Assembly (NCBI GenBank): GCA_028095005.1
Contig: CM051460.1
Coordinates: forward strand, 83,159,676-83,223,675
Length of the DNA: 64,000 nt
Direction: 5' to 3'
Source of the DNA: Rhynchospora pubera
Taxonomy: Eukaryota; Streptophyta; Magnoliopsida; Poales; Cyperaceae
This document shows positions 1-11,045 of this stretch, in pieces; position 1 is the stretch's first letter; every line of letters begins with the position of its first letter. The notes under the pieces are model-generated. The model worked only from the letters and a program-made list of their open reading frames with translations. It ran no database searches and had not been told where the DNA came from. A program made the translations under genes and the position numbers.

Positions 1-73
1 TGCAAACTTGGAGCACACTTTTGTACTGATGATTTATTTATTGTTCCATGGACTACCAATTAATTATTTGCAG

Positions 74-711
74 AATTTGCTTTCAAATCTTGGCTACTTT
101 GACCATATTGGTGTAACACACTACGATGTAGAAGAAGTATATCCTGGAAAAGTGAGTACCTGATGCAGGCCTCTTATGCTTTCAAATCTTTGCTACTTTG
201 GCCATTTTTGTGTAACGCTTAACTCGAGTTTCTGTTTGGATAAAAAAAATGAGCAGGTGGTTATAAGCAGAATGAAGAGCAAATCACATTGGTGTTACGC
301 TTATATTGGTCTTCATTTGAAACTTTGTGGTATGAATTCTGTGCTTATTTTAGTTTTTTGGTTTATCTCACAACCAGAAAATAATTTCTCATGGTTCTTA
401 TGGTTTCTTAAGTTTACTATCATATGTATTCATATGTTTTTGTTTTCTCAGGTGAGTGGCTTACCACTGAAGATCACAATGAGAGATTTAGTGGCAGTGT
501 TAGATTTGACGTGTTATCTAATTGGGATAAACCTGGCTTTCTATCAATTGGTAAGGTGTCATTTCATATCAAACCTAAGATCTCCAAATTTACCAGGAGT
601 TATTTTGAGAATTCACTGGGACGTGCTGTTTCTTGTAAGTTACATGAGCTTCAGGAGAATTTGAACAACAAATTGCAGAGTGGTGATGTGACTGGAGAGG
701 ACGAGTACTGA
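74..711 (+). CDS. 3' end of a second DUF629-like gene (paralogue of the 25704-32344 gene), partial
   Basis: Three exons with GT-AG borders can be read at 74-151, 257-329 and 452-711, ending in TGA. They match the last three exons of the complete gene at 31617-32344 in order, phase and protein sequence: the VEEVYPGK exon end, the VISRMKSKSHW exon, and a final exon that starts GEWL where the other gene has GKWY. The frame is open throughout, so this end shows no sign of decay. The first exon is slightly shorter than its counterpart (26 against 29 codons), and the C-terminus differs, ending in an acidic GEDEY tail. The rest of the gene would lie off the left edge, so whether the whole gene is intact cannot be seen. 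Function is unknown. The 3' flank at about 712-890 also resembles the flank of the other copy at 32345-32560, which supports duplication of a larger segment. Confidence 0.75.
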
Positions 712-2197
712 TAATTTAGTTTCAAATAGTTGAAATTTTGGATCTGGTGCTATGGCAACTACTTTCTGTTTTCCTTTAATTTTGCAAGTTGTGCCTTGAT
801 ACTTGTCATGTTTGCACTTATAAACAGTTTCCTTTGTTTATTCATAGTCTTCCTGTTAAATACTTTTCTTATTTCAAATAGATTCTGATAATTTTTTCAA
901 GTAGGAAAGAGTTCGAGGGCATACAAAAGATTAACCCTAGATTTAACTGCTCAGCTCATTGTATTAGTTATGCATTTTTCAATTAGCTGAAGCAAGGAGC
1001 AAATTAAAAAAAAAAATCAATTCTCTTCTTTTTAGAAGCTTGAATTATTGTAATGTCTGTATTATTGTATGATTCATTTAGACTTTTTGCATGATCCAGA
1101 ACTAATCATGAGAGTGAAGTTTTAGATTTTACAGTGTTAATAGGATCGCTGCAAAAACCCTGCTATGTCTGGTAAAGGTTAATTGTGATTCCGATCGACA
1201 TTGAAGTAGATCGTTTCGTGATAAATACAGATATTACTTTTTGTTTATTTGGATAACACATATTCTAAGGTTAATTTGTTAATTTGTGATCCTGAACTAA
1301 TCATGAGAATGATTGGGACTGGGGCCGTGGCGAATGATATCCTTCCATATTAATCACAGGCTGCATAATAGCACAAAGAAATAATAAATGGTGAAGTTTT
1401 ATATTTTTACAATGTTGATTGGATCGCTGCAAACCCACTATGCCCGGTAAAGGTAAGCTGATTAGCTGTGATTCTGGTTGATAGAACTGGATGACGTCAT
1501 CGCTCATATTTTGTTTATATAAATAGTTCAATTCCATTACAATTCACAAATCCCTATCTAGTCTAGTCCTCCATATTACCCCCAAAAATGCTGGGTTCGA
1601 ATGTTGAAGACAACAATATTTGTTCGAAATTTATTTTACCGAGGTTTTAAAATGTGATTTGTGCGGTTTGTAATGCGGTGATAAAATGGTAATGCGGTAT
1701 GAACCAAAACGGCGATAAAATGAAAAAAAAAGGATTTTTATAAAAACCTGTACCTTACTTATTATTATTGAACCAAACAAAATAATAAAAATATTTGTAA
1801 ACTGACCAGTTCTAATGAAAACCGGACTGGCTGGTTTTATTTGGGTCGCAAACAGGCCGTTTTCTGGTTCGGTTTGGACTGGTGACCGGTTCACGATTGA
1901 ACACTTTTAACTGGACGGTTCGGTCCGATTTTCAAAACATTGATTGCATATCAATCAACACATATTTTGTCAGTTTCAAATATAAATTTAGTTATGCTAA
2001 TTTGAATATAACATATTCTAGAGTTAGTCCTATCGCTAAATTTTAGCAACTAGCAACATTACTCATTTTAAAGTTTGAATTACCATTATTAAAATTACTA
2101 TTTAATACTTCCACTGAATTATTGTTTCTAATATACTTCTATTAAACTACTTGAACTTGCCTAATACATTCTACCTTAAAGCCAACATAAATGTATA
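712..2197. other. Intergenic, no gene seen; contains one short dispersed duplication
   Basis: No open frame here looks like coding sequence. A segment of about 110 bp around 1095-1210 (CTAATCATGAGAGTGAAG, then a GGATCGCTGCAAA block and a GGTAAAGGT block) recurs with divergence at about 1290-1490, partly split by an unrelated stretch. The rest is AT-rich, with a locally GC-richer stretch at 1640-1940. Confidence 0.5.
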
Positions 2198-2345
2198 TTC
2201 CTTAGGATCGCTTAGGAATAAGAGGAATAGTTTATTCCTAGGCGAAAAACATTGGGAATTGTGTAATTTTGTGAAAAATTTGGATGATTAGAACTAAATT
2301 TTTAGGAAGAGGCTATTCCTTTTATTCCTAAGCGATCCAAACGGA
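2198..2345. mobile_element. Inverted-repeat MITE with a core shared with the purine-rich MITE family
   Basis: The ends form an inverted repeat: GGATCGCTTAGGAAT near 2206 and its complement ATTCCTAAGCGATCC near 2324. The centre (about 2250-2285, GGGAATTGTGTAATTTTGTG followed by TTTGGAT) closely matches the centre of the five purine-rich MITEs found elsewhere in the window, although the arms differ. No target-site duplication was identified. It may be a diverged or arm-swapped relative. Confidence 0.5.
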
Positions 2346-2523
2346 AGATACATGCCATATTAATTCCTAGGCTCACACTGAGACATGCCATTTTAGATAC
2401 ATGCCATATTAATTCCTAGGCTCAATACAAAAACAATCTGTGCTGTTATGTACAAAAAAGGAAGCTCACTTCACCGAAAAAACCAAAAGGGAAAAAATAT
2501 CTAAGGGATATTCACAAAGTCAC

Positions 2524-4516
2524 CTGGTCCTGGGTTTTCCTGTAACTATTGAATAATTTAATATCTGTTCTTGTTCTATGTTTGGCAAAATCGTCAGCAT
2601 TTCCGTTCTTTAGTACATCGTTTCTCTGACCTGAACTCCTAGATTTGATATCTGTTGAGAAATTAATTAAAATAAGGACAAATAAATAAAGCACTACAGA
2701 GGAACTTACTGTAGTATGCAGTACAAGAAGATTTATTCACTGTAACTAATACTAATTTTATCTGCTTTCTCTGTTAAACAATGCAAATTTAACTCTGGAG
2801 TTATAATCCTGTCCATCATGCCTTCTCTTATGAATATATTTTTGTTATTGCAACTATTTTCTACCACAATTTGCTAACAGTCACTACATTTTGGATCCAC
2901 TCGATTTGAACAAAAATAGTGTAAATCACAATGTTACAAAACTAAAAAAAAAAGAAGTTAAGTTTTAGGGATCATAATAGACAATTCAATTGATTTAATA
3001 ATACTAATGTAACTTCTTAAGTAGAGATTCTCATCCCATTGTTGGGATACACTGGTATAGACTGATAGATTGGGGGCAACTTGTACCAGAACACACCTGT
3101 CTCAAAGAATGATGTCATTTGTTTCACCTTCATTTGGGCCTTAAATATTAAAGCAGAGAAAACAATTCAAAAAGTTGTACCAAATTAAGACAGAATTTAA
3201 GGAGCATTATGCACCGCACCACCAGCAGCTCCAAAAGGCTGCTGGATCATAACCCTAGAATTGGGCATGCAAAACCTCTTCCCATGGGTTCCACATGCAA
3301 AGAAGAAATGCAGCAACATTTGCAGCTAGGCCCATACAATCAGTTGATATCTCAGCTCTGCAAAGCTTCATTCTGTCATATATTGCCATCCCTGCCAAAT
3401 CACTGTCACTAAAACCAACATACTTTGCATAATGAAAAAAAAAATCCCAAACTTAACTTTGTTTGTGTTTGTAAGTTGTAAATAACATGTTTCACATATT
3501 TGTAGCAACATCAGCAACTTTTGATATTTATTTTAAGCAAATAGTTAATTAAGGTGCATCCCGTTAAAAGCTGACAATGTGCCCCTACAGTCGTGATTCC
3601 AGCCAGGAAGACTTCTATTTTCCAATACCAAATTAGATAAAAATAACAGAGGTGGATTATAATGCTGTTAGATAATTTTCATCAAGTGAACAAGAATATA
3701 AAATAATTTTGTTACAAACAATGTTTGGTGGTAAACATTTTCCTTATGAAAATAATGAACAGGTCTTTGGTCAGTTGAAGGCTTGGAGCCAAGTTTCTCC
3801 CAACTGGTCCCTCTCTCATGCAAGTAAAGCTCAATTAAACCCGCCTTTTCCTAAATGATCTCTATCATGCAATTAATACTCAATTTGTCTGTACTTAATC
3901 GGGCAATTAAGAATGTCCCAACCACTTACCCAAATCAACTGTCAATTAAGCAGGAGTCCCTAAATAAGAGCACAATTGACCCTCTATTTGAACATACCAT
4001 CTGAGATGGAGCCTCCTCGTGAATTTATGAAAATTTGATTCCCTTTGAAGGGTCATTTGCATCAAGAAGTAAAAGTTGTGAAACAATTAGGTCAGCTGCC
4101 ACCGTCTCCACCTATTCATGTTACAATTTGAGAAAGAAAGAAAGTTGTGAGAAACTACACAAATTAAAAACAGTTCTATAGCTGAAGGTGTTAGTTTAGT
4201 AAAAGATCAATATTGCAAATTGTCTAATTAGCATCCTTAATTGTGCACAAATAGCCAATGAGGTCGCCTATAAACCTCAATATAATCCAATTACCCAATA
4301 CAACCACCTAATCACCCTTCAGTTATGCAATGGAGATTCAATATTTTAAGCTCATTGTATCCAAGTTAAACCCAAAAGAAGCAAAATTTACGAAAGAAAA
4401 AAATAAGAGAGAGAGACAAAAACCTGAGATCCCAAAAAGACAATCCTTTGCTTGAGAAGCATATCGTTGGTTGCTTGGGAAACTCGTGCGATGTCTGGAG
4501 AGGCCATGGCTTCCAT
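2524..4516 (-). pseudogene. Clp protease subunit pseudogene (broken copy of the 38771-41846 gene)
   Basis: Reading on the minus strand, four of the five exons of the intact Clp gene can be aligned: exon 1 at 4516-4424, exon 2 at 4111-3998, exon 3 at 3391-3215 and exon 4 at 2651-2524. Intron sequence is also conserved between the copies. Exon 1 has an in-frame deletion that removes most of the transit peptide, leaving 31 codons instead of 91. Exon 2 is one base short and hits a stop in the SPGG region. Exon 3 has a one-base insertion in the LLAC region. Exon 4 is 32 bases longer than its counterpart and has an early in-frame TAA. Exon 5 is absent. Exon 3 already carries the same Ser-to-Asn and His-to-Gln changes as the intact gene, so those changes predate the duplication. 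The copy is clearly non-functional as a protease subunit gene. Confidence 0.85.
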
Positions 4517-5319
4517 CAGTGGCGCTCTCGAGCAGTCAGCAGTTTCTACAGTACTGTATAAGTGTTCGGATCGGGTACAATACGGATTTCGGACTACGAA
4601 TTGAAGACCGTTTGTTCTTATTCATGCGCACCCTTCAGTTTATACTAAATTACAGGTATGTCTATACATTTAAGAATGATTAAATATATCCGAAAAAATT
4701 TCTGAAAGCGGCCATCAACCATTGCACCACCAGTTAAAAACAATAAAAAATAAATAAATAGCATCGTGCAGTTACTGGTGGATCAAGCTGTTTTGGAATG
4801 GAACAGCATCAACATCTCTCACTGATTGTTTCTCACTCTGCGGAGTCTGCGCCTAATTTTGGATCTCTGTGCTTCTTCTCTGATTCTAATCTTCTAATTC
4901 TATTTCTAATCTAATGTAAAGTTTTTGGCATTTTAATTTTACTTTATAATTCTTTTCTCTTTGTTTTAGTTTCATTTTAGGATTTTAGCCACTGGCTAAG
5001 ATGTAAGAACTTTATTATTCAATGCAAAGATAGGGGCATGACCCTTATTTTTATGTAAAAAAAAAAAAAGCATCGTCAGAGATGTACATGAATAATTTTG
5101 AAGGTGGAGTTTGTGTATTAAGCTCTAAAAGCTAAGAATATTAAATTATTTTCAAACCATATATTTCTCAAACCGAACAAATTCGAGAGAAATTAGAAGG
5201 AAATAAAGAGTCAATATTTTAAAAGTTAAAATAAAAAGCTTGGTATTCGTACATGTAATGTCCAGAATGGGAGAAAAATTTGGAGCAAAATGCAGCATAG
5301 TGTCGGATCAAAGAGGACA
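4517..5319. promoter_or_regulatory. Former upstream region of the Clp pseudogene
   Basis: About 4545-4615 (TGTATAAGTGTTCGGATCGG onwards) matches 42125-42195 upstream of the intact Clp gene. The match resumes at about 6187-6280 with 42208-42290 (both end in ATAAGGAAGGACTT). The ancestral promoter region is therefore split here by transposon insertions. No gene is seen. Confidence 0.5.
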
Positions 5320-5918
5320 CACTATGGCTCCGTTTGGATAGGTGTGGGAAGAAGGGAAGAAGGAAAGAAGTGGGAAGAAGTATTAGGAAGTGTGTAACTT
5401 TGTGAAGAGTTTGGATTGTTTATAATTTTTTTTCTTCCTTCTTCCTTCTTCTTCTTCTTTCTTCCTATATCCAAACGCACCCTATAAGAAAGATGGTCTT
5501 TACATAGATTTTTATTGCTAGATTTTTTTTATTTATGTTGGACATTGATCTATTGCTAAATTTATTTTTTTATTGCTAGATTTAATTGATGTACTAAATC
5601 TAGAATTTTTTTAGCAAGACACAATTTTCTATTAATATCTCTTTTAAAATCTAGCAATTTATTTTTGCTAGACTTTTCTAATCTTGCAATATCTAGTGTA
5701 GCAATTTATTTTTGCTACATTAGATATTACAAGATTCGAAAAGTCTATCAAAAATAACTTCTAGATATTTTAAGGAGCTATTGATAGAAAATTGAGTCTT
5801 GCTAAAAAAATTGCTAGATTTAATGCATCAAATAAATTTAGCAATAGAACAATAATCAACATAAACAAAAAAAAATCTAGCTATGAAGTCTATATAAAGA
5901 CCATCTTTTTTTGTAGCG
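5320..5918. mobile_element. CACTA-type MITE with long inverted-repeat arms
   Basis: If the nested MITE at 5326-5482 and one TSD copy are removed, the left end reads CACTATAAGAAAGATGG. The right end, read in complement, is CGCTACAAAAAAAGATGG, a CACTA terminus with one mutated base. The element is flanked by ACA at 5317-5319 and 5919-5921, and a 3-bp TSD is the size known for CACTA elements. The interior is one long imperfect palindrome centred near 5700, rich in TCTAGCAA and TTGCTAGA motifs. There is no coding capacity. A transcript would fold into a hairpin of roughly 200-bp arms. Confidence 0.75.
5326..5482 (+). mobile_element. Purine-rich MITE, copy 1 (nested in the CACTA-type MITE)
   Basis: The copy begins GGCTCCGTTTGGATAG and ends ATCCAAACGCACCC. 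Its left half is nearly pure purine (GGGAAGAAGG runs) and its right half is the complementary CTTCTTCC tract. The TSD is TAT (5323-5325 and 5483-5485), created inside the CACTA terminus of the host element. Confidence 0.85.
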
Positions 5919-6020
5919 ACAGAAACTAAACATAAATTGCATGAAAAGGTTAATTTTGTCGTTTTAAAAAAGGGAGCTTTGGACTAAACGTAGTGTACAA
6001 TCACTTCTCCTATTCATCAA

Positions 6021-6172
6021 GGCTCCGTTTGGATAGATGTGGGAAGAAGGAAAGAAGTGGGAAGAAGTATTGGGAAGTGTGTAATTTTGTGAAGAGTTTG
6101 GATTGTTTATAATAAATTTGGGCCTTATTTCTTCTTCCTTCTTCCTTCTACCAACCCCATCCAAACAAGGCC
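6021..6172 (+). mobile_element. Purine-rich MITE, copy 2
   Basis: It has the same structure as the copy at 5326-5482: GGCTCCGTTTGGATAG at the left end, a purine tract, the shared core GTGTAATTTTGTGAAGAG, and a pyrimidine tract. The right end is degenerate (CCAAACAAGGCC). It is flanked by CAA on both sides. Confidence 0.8.
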
Positions 6173-6761
6173 CAAGTCAAGCCTCAACTCAAAGGGCGTT
6201 CGTATCTGCTTTTTTGGATATTCTGCGACGAACCATTTATTTGGTTTGAATCGAATATTATAAGGAAGGACTTCCTTGTTTATTTTGCTTTTTATTTGTA
6301 TTATTTCTTAACGGCCAACGCTGTCCTTTTTATGTTGATTTTCATTGTTTTATTTTGATAATCTTAATTTTTTTAAATAATCAATATGATTGTACCTTTT
6401 TTTTTATACTAAGCAATATGAAATCTGAAGAGGTGTGTACTCTTATGTTATAATAGGCTATGATAGCTTCGTGAAAGTGTTTGAGCATGAGGTGTAGCAG
6501 CTATTTATCATTATTCATTTTATACAATTATGTATTTATTTGATGAAACTGAAATAGTATATTATTATTTTATTTTTTTTTAAAAATAGCATTTATCATT
6601 GTACATGATTTCTTGTCCGTAATAATGCTTGTTCGCGAGGGGCTACAGCATGGTACCCCCAATTTATTAAGTTATATGAAAGAACATATGCTATATTATC
6701 TCAATGCGAAAGGACTTTGATAGAGGGGAAAAGTATCACAAACGTTGTGAATAATTATCAT
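6173..6761. other. Intergenic, Clp-promoter homology then nothing recognised
   Basis: The segment 6187-6280 is homologous to the region upstream of the intact Clp gene (42208-42290). The remainder to 6761 is AT-rich with no recognisable feature. Confidence 0.4.
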
Positions 6762-6916
6762 GGGTGCGTTTGGATAGGTGTGGGAAGAAGGGAAGAAGGG
6801 AAGAAGTGGGAAGAAGTATTGGGAATTGTGTAACTTTGTGAAGAGTTTGGATTATTTATAATTTTTTTTTCTTCTTCCTTCTTCTTTTTCGTTCTTCCAA
6901 CGATCCAAACGCACCC
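6762..6916 (+). mobile_element. Purine-rich MITE, copy 3
   Basis: The termini are GGGTGCGTTTGGATAG and ATCCAAACGCACCC, with the shared core and purine and pyrimidine arms. The TSD is CAT on both sides. Confidence 0.85.
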
Positions 6917-7248
6917 CATAAGAAGATTTGATGACGCATAAAGGATGAGAATAGTTCTAGTTTACTTATCAATTCAACAGAAAGGGATGGTTCGATTTAA
7001 AAAGAAATGAGAATCACCAAATTTGAAGAAAGTAAATCATACTGTTAATAGTTTATTTGATTAGAGCGTGAAGATGAAAATGCAAAGGGCATTTTTGTCT
7101 CAATTTTAAAAACTGATTTTTGTTATTTAAAATAATGTTAAAATTAATCAAAAGAGATTATATCCATGATTGTTATGATTACAGGGTGTTATATCTAATA
7201 TTAAAGATTGTAGAGGGTCATATCCAACACTATGCGAAATTTTGGTTT

Positions 7249-7710
7249 CTGTAACGGTTAATAAAAGACTTCTGTAACGGTACACGAAACGTTACTGTAG
7301 CCCCCGTTACAGAATGTCTAATAACCGTTACAGATCTATAACGGTTATTAGACAACAACCGTTACAGTAGCCCCCTCTTCTGTAACGGTTATTATCTAAT
7401 AACCGTTATGGTATACGCAAGGGAAAATCTGGTACTGTTTTTTGTAGAACATGTGTAACGGTTATTAGATAATAACCGTTACAGAAGCCAGTCTTCTGTA
7501 ACGGTTATTATCTAATAACCGTTATGGTATTGTGGACGGAACAGGTGTGGTGTTTGGAGAACTTCTGTAACGGTTATTAGGTAATAACCGTTACAGAAGA
7601 CATGATTCTGTAACGGTTATTATCTAATAACCGTTACAGATAATATTTATAATTAAAAAAAATGAAATTATAATATTCTGTAACGGTTATTATCTAATAA
7701 CCGTTACAAA
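7249..7710. repeat. Left subterminal palindromic repeats of the CACTA element
   Basis: Multiple 30-35-bp palindromes of the form TGTAACGGTTATTAGATAAT followed by AACCGTTACA occur here, several immediately adjacent to each other. The arrangement matches subterminal repeats at the other end (11622-12097). Confidence 0.8.
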
Positions 7711-8307
7711 AGTCTTAATTTTTTTTTTGAGTTTTGCCTGTTTGATTGGCTAGCCCCAATTTGGTAGCCGAATTGGTACCAAATTGGTACCCAATTTACA
7801 TTAACAAATGCAGCATATATATATATCACAAAGCACACATATATCAAACATATATAATCATGCATATCACACAAACAATAAACAAAGTATTTACATATAT
7901 CACAAGTATAATCAAACATGGCAAGTCATCAAATAACACATTTTAATCAAAATAATACCCCTTGCATGAAGTCCATAACTTCTGTCACGACACCATCAAT
8001 CATTTCTTTGTTGTATGGTACTCCAACCGGGTCGATCATCTGCATATTATGATAAACAAGTCAAAAATATTATTAGTTAGATCATGAAATTCTAAAATCT
8101 AATTGTTTGATCAAATGTTATTAGTTAAAACACCACTTTTGCAGCTGGTCCCTTACTACCTTCATCTTCAATTTGATCGTCCCTCGGTTTATACCGTGAC
8201 GCATTACACTTTGGACATTTATGCAAGTCTCCGTACTCATTCCGGAATAATATGCAGTCATTTGGACATGCATGAATTCTCTCAACTCCAATTTTTAAAG
8301 GACATAA

Positions 8308-10069
8308 TGTTAGAGATATGTCCTAGAAGCCAATTCATTAGGCTACTTCTATAGTTTATGTTATTGGTGATTTCAGATCATTTGTTCTTTGATTTACTCG
8401 TTGACAGTTCATTCAGGTTGAGGATCTGAATTATAGATCACTGTTATTCATTTAGTAGTAAATGACAACGATAAATCTAAAAGTCCATAATCTTGATAAT
8501 TAACAAAGGACATTAATTATCAATAAGATTAGTATGCAGATTAAGTGATGATTAAGTTCTATAAATCATAGGTTAGGAGTAACCAACTTAATTGCATATG
8601 TATATGTTATAGAACATAGTACAGGACTGGACCCCACGAAATAAATATATGGATTGTGTTGCGTGTCATTATTTATTTCGTTATGATTTTGGTTCTAAGT
8701 TTGAGATGATTATCTTTTCCACATGAGGATAGATGCTATAAATCATGTCTACCGCTGATTCCTGATAAAGGCTGCTATACGGACTTGATTTAAGTATTCT
8801 TGAATTGTGCCGGGAAAAGCTAATTATCAAGAAAACCGTATGTCCCTCATTAATTCACTTAGTGAGTGACGATATCTGTTTGGGCCCCTTGATGGAGATA
8901 GATTGTTTGCTAGCAACTGATACAATTATCTCTAGATCAAGAAACGTATAATCTGCAAGAATGACACGTTCCTATCTTGGATTATACGATGATATCGTGT
9001 GACATAAGAATCAAAATAGAGAAACTAATTATTCTCTCATACAGGATTGAAATATTGTAGCAGTACACTATTTATGTGAATTGGGAGTCATAACGTGTTG
9101 CTAGATACCGCTTATGATTATTGGAATTAAATAGCGATTTAATTTCATGTCCAACATAGCATAAATCCTCAAAGGGTCACACATAATAAGGTGTTTAACC
9201 ACACGTGCATTAATTGTTTATTTGCAACAATTGGTTTTTGCAAAATATGATAAGTTGATTAATTAATCGTATACCGTTATGGAACGTTATGATTAATTAA
9301 GTCAAATAGATCGTATCGAAATAATTAAATGCATTGTCTAATTCTATATTAATTATTAAATAGTTAATAATTAATAATAATCAACACATTTAATAAATTG
9401 AGCAAATTGGGCCTTAAATTAATTGGTTGATTTAATGCCTAAAGGAAGGTGTAATAAAATGGAAGGTTATTGGGCTCAACTTGGCTTGAGGCCCAACCCA
9501 CAATAGAGGTAGGTAGGTGCGGCTACATGAGGGCATTTTGGTCCTCCAAAATTTGGATGAAGAGCTAGGGCTTGAGGTCTATATAAAGGGGTGTTCTTTG
9601 GGAGCAAACCCTAGCCTCCACACACCTCTCTCTCTCCTTCTCTCTTTGGCCGCACCTCACCACAAAGGAAGAAAAATTTCAGATTTTTCATCCCTCTTCT
9701 CTCTTCCACACACCACCTAGCTCATGTGTTGAGCAAGCTTTTCCACTAAATTAATTGGAGAATTAATCAAGAGAAGGGAAAGCTTTGGAATTAGGCACAA
9801 TTCTCTCAATTACTAGCATAATTGATTAGAGAAGGTGGTTAATTCCTTAGTGGACTCGAGGAGCACGGCGAGAAGGTTCTTGGAGAGCACGCCACCGACA
9901 CCAACGCATTGGAACGAGCCTCTTGGTTGCGATACCAAGAGAGGTAGACTTCCAATCCTTTTTCTCGTGTGTTTGAATAGCTTGTGTACTAGATCTCTTA
10001 TGTGTGTGATTTGCTTGGTTAATTAATTGGTAATTAGCACAAAAATGAAAATTAGCACACTTTCTAACA
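8308..10069 (+). mobile_element. Solo LTR (1762 bp) inserted in the CACTA transposase gene
   Basis: The element begins TGTTAGAGATATGTCC and ends TTTCTAACA, so it has TG...CA ends with a short inverted repeat. It is flanked by a perfect 5-bp duplication CATAA (8303-8307 and 10070-10074). No retrotransposon coding sequence lies inside, which fits a solo LTR left by recombination. A diverged copy in opposite orientation lies at about 45030-46584. The TGTTGGAG-type start resembles known plant Copia LTRs, but the superfamily is inferred. Confidence 0.85.
9579..9588 (+). promoter_or_regulatory. Putative TATA box of the solo LTR
   Basis: CTATATAAAG lies about 480 bp before the LTR end and is followed by a CT-rich leader (9620-9645). 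The inverted copy at 45291-45306 preserves the box, which suggests it is the LTR's own promoter. Confidence 0.5.
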
Positions 10070-10806
10070 CATAACATCTTTTTAGCCTTATAAATTGAAT
10101 CTGGCAACTGGTTATCTTTTGGAAGAAATTCTTTATGTAATAGTTTGAGCAAAGATGTGAAACTCGCATCACTCCATCCATTTTTGGCTTTAAGATTGAA
10201 CAGTTTGAAAACAGCATTAAGTTTTGACAATTCACAACCAGGATATAAAGCTATTTTATCTTCTTCACGTAACATACCAAAAATTTCAACATTATCAACA
10301 AAATTTTCATCCACATTGTTCACAATTTCATCTAAATCGGCATTAAATTCTGAGTTATCTACATTTCTATCATCATCTACATTCTCATCATCAAATACAT
10401 TGACATCATCAATTTCATCATCCAATGATACATTTTCTTCCTCATACACAGAATCCAATACATTTGTGCTAGTACTATCCCCCCCATTCTCTCCATGGAG
10501 TGTCCACCGACTATAATCCGGTTGAAATCCATTTATAATCAAATGAGCCTTCACTTCTTCAAAATTAGACCACTTCAACAAATTCTGACAAACACGACAA
10601 GGACAATACATTTTATCATCTTCTTTCATTTTCAAATTCTCTTTAGCACAAACCATAAATTCTTCAAGTCCTCTAAAAAATGTAGACGAGCATCGATTAC
10701 TTGAGTACATCCACGTCCGATCCATCTGAACAATACAATTTAGGCAAATTATTAGGGTTTCGGACCAATTTGTCATATTAGGTTTTCGGACCGGTCACCA
10801 TCCTAG

Positions 10807-11045
10807 CCCGCTCTTTGGATACTCTGCCTCATTAGCGAGCGTACGTTAGATGCAATGTGCTATCTGAGAAAAATTCGACAGCATTTCCCCTTATGTTCCC
10901 TGAATACGCCAACACACGATTGCTCGTGCGTACGTATCCGTGGGAACACAAGGGAAATGCCGCCGAATTTTTCTCAGACAACACATTGCATCTAACGTAC
11001 AACTCGCTGTCCTAAATGAGACATATCGTATCCAAAGAGCAGTAC
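10807..11045. repeat. Large inverted repeat upstream of the CACTA transposase start
   Basis: The left arm runs from CTCTTTGGATAC through GTACGTTAGATGCAATGTG and GAGAAAAATTCG. The right arm (about 10945-11041) carries the complements CGAATTTTTCTC, CACATTGCATCTAACGTAC and GTATCCAAAGAG. The arms are roughly 100 bp with mismatches. A second smaller palindrome follows at 11066-11098 (CCGAGATTAATCC and GGATTAATCTCGG). Both lie just upstream of the TNP2 ATG, in the region expected to hold its promoter. Confidence 0.7.

Larger units (their letters stand above)
7947..10725 (-). pseudogene. Truncated CACTA TNP2 transposase gene, split by a solo LTR
   Basis: The ATG at 10725 opens a protein that starts MDRTWMYSSNR and continues with CPCRVCQN, a conserved HLIINGF stretch and SRWTLHGE. 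These are hallmarks of the N-terminal Transpos_assoc domain of CACTA transposases. An acidic linker rich in D, E and N follows, then the conserved block ALYPGCELSKL and KNGWSDASFTSLLKLL. The frame runs into the LTR at 10069. When the LTR and one TSD copy (CATAA) are ignored it resumes at 8302 in the same frame with ERIHACPNDCILFRNEYG and CPKCNASRYK, ending at a TAA near 8125. A splice acceptor at 8040 could add a short exon (8039-7947). The whole catalytic middle and C-terminus of TNP2 are missing, so no active transposase is made. Confidence 0.85.

Noticed and set aside
1585..1610. GGTTCGAAT as a tRNA B box
   Set aside because: No A box or cloverleaf can be formed with the upstream sequence.
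3209..3412. Plus-strand frame of 67 codons
   Set aside because: It is antisense to exon 3 of the Clp pseudogene.
10145..10516. Ser-rich plus-strand frame of 123 codons
   Set aside because: It is antisense to the acidic linker of the TNP2 fragment; the Ser and Thr richness comes from reading Asp/Glu/Asn codons in complement.
9847..10776. A 309-codon minus-strand frame taken as one gene
   Set aside because: It crosses the border between the CACTA transposase gene and the solo LTR (10069). Only the part upstream of the LTR is coding, and the true start is the ATG at 10725.
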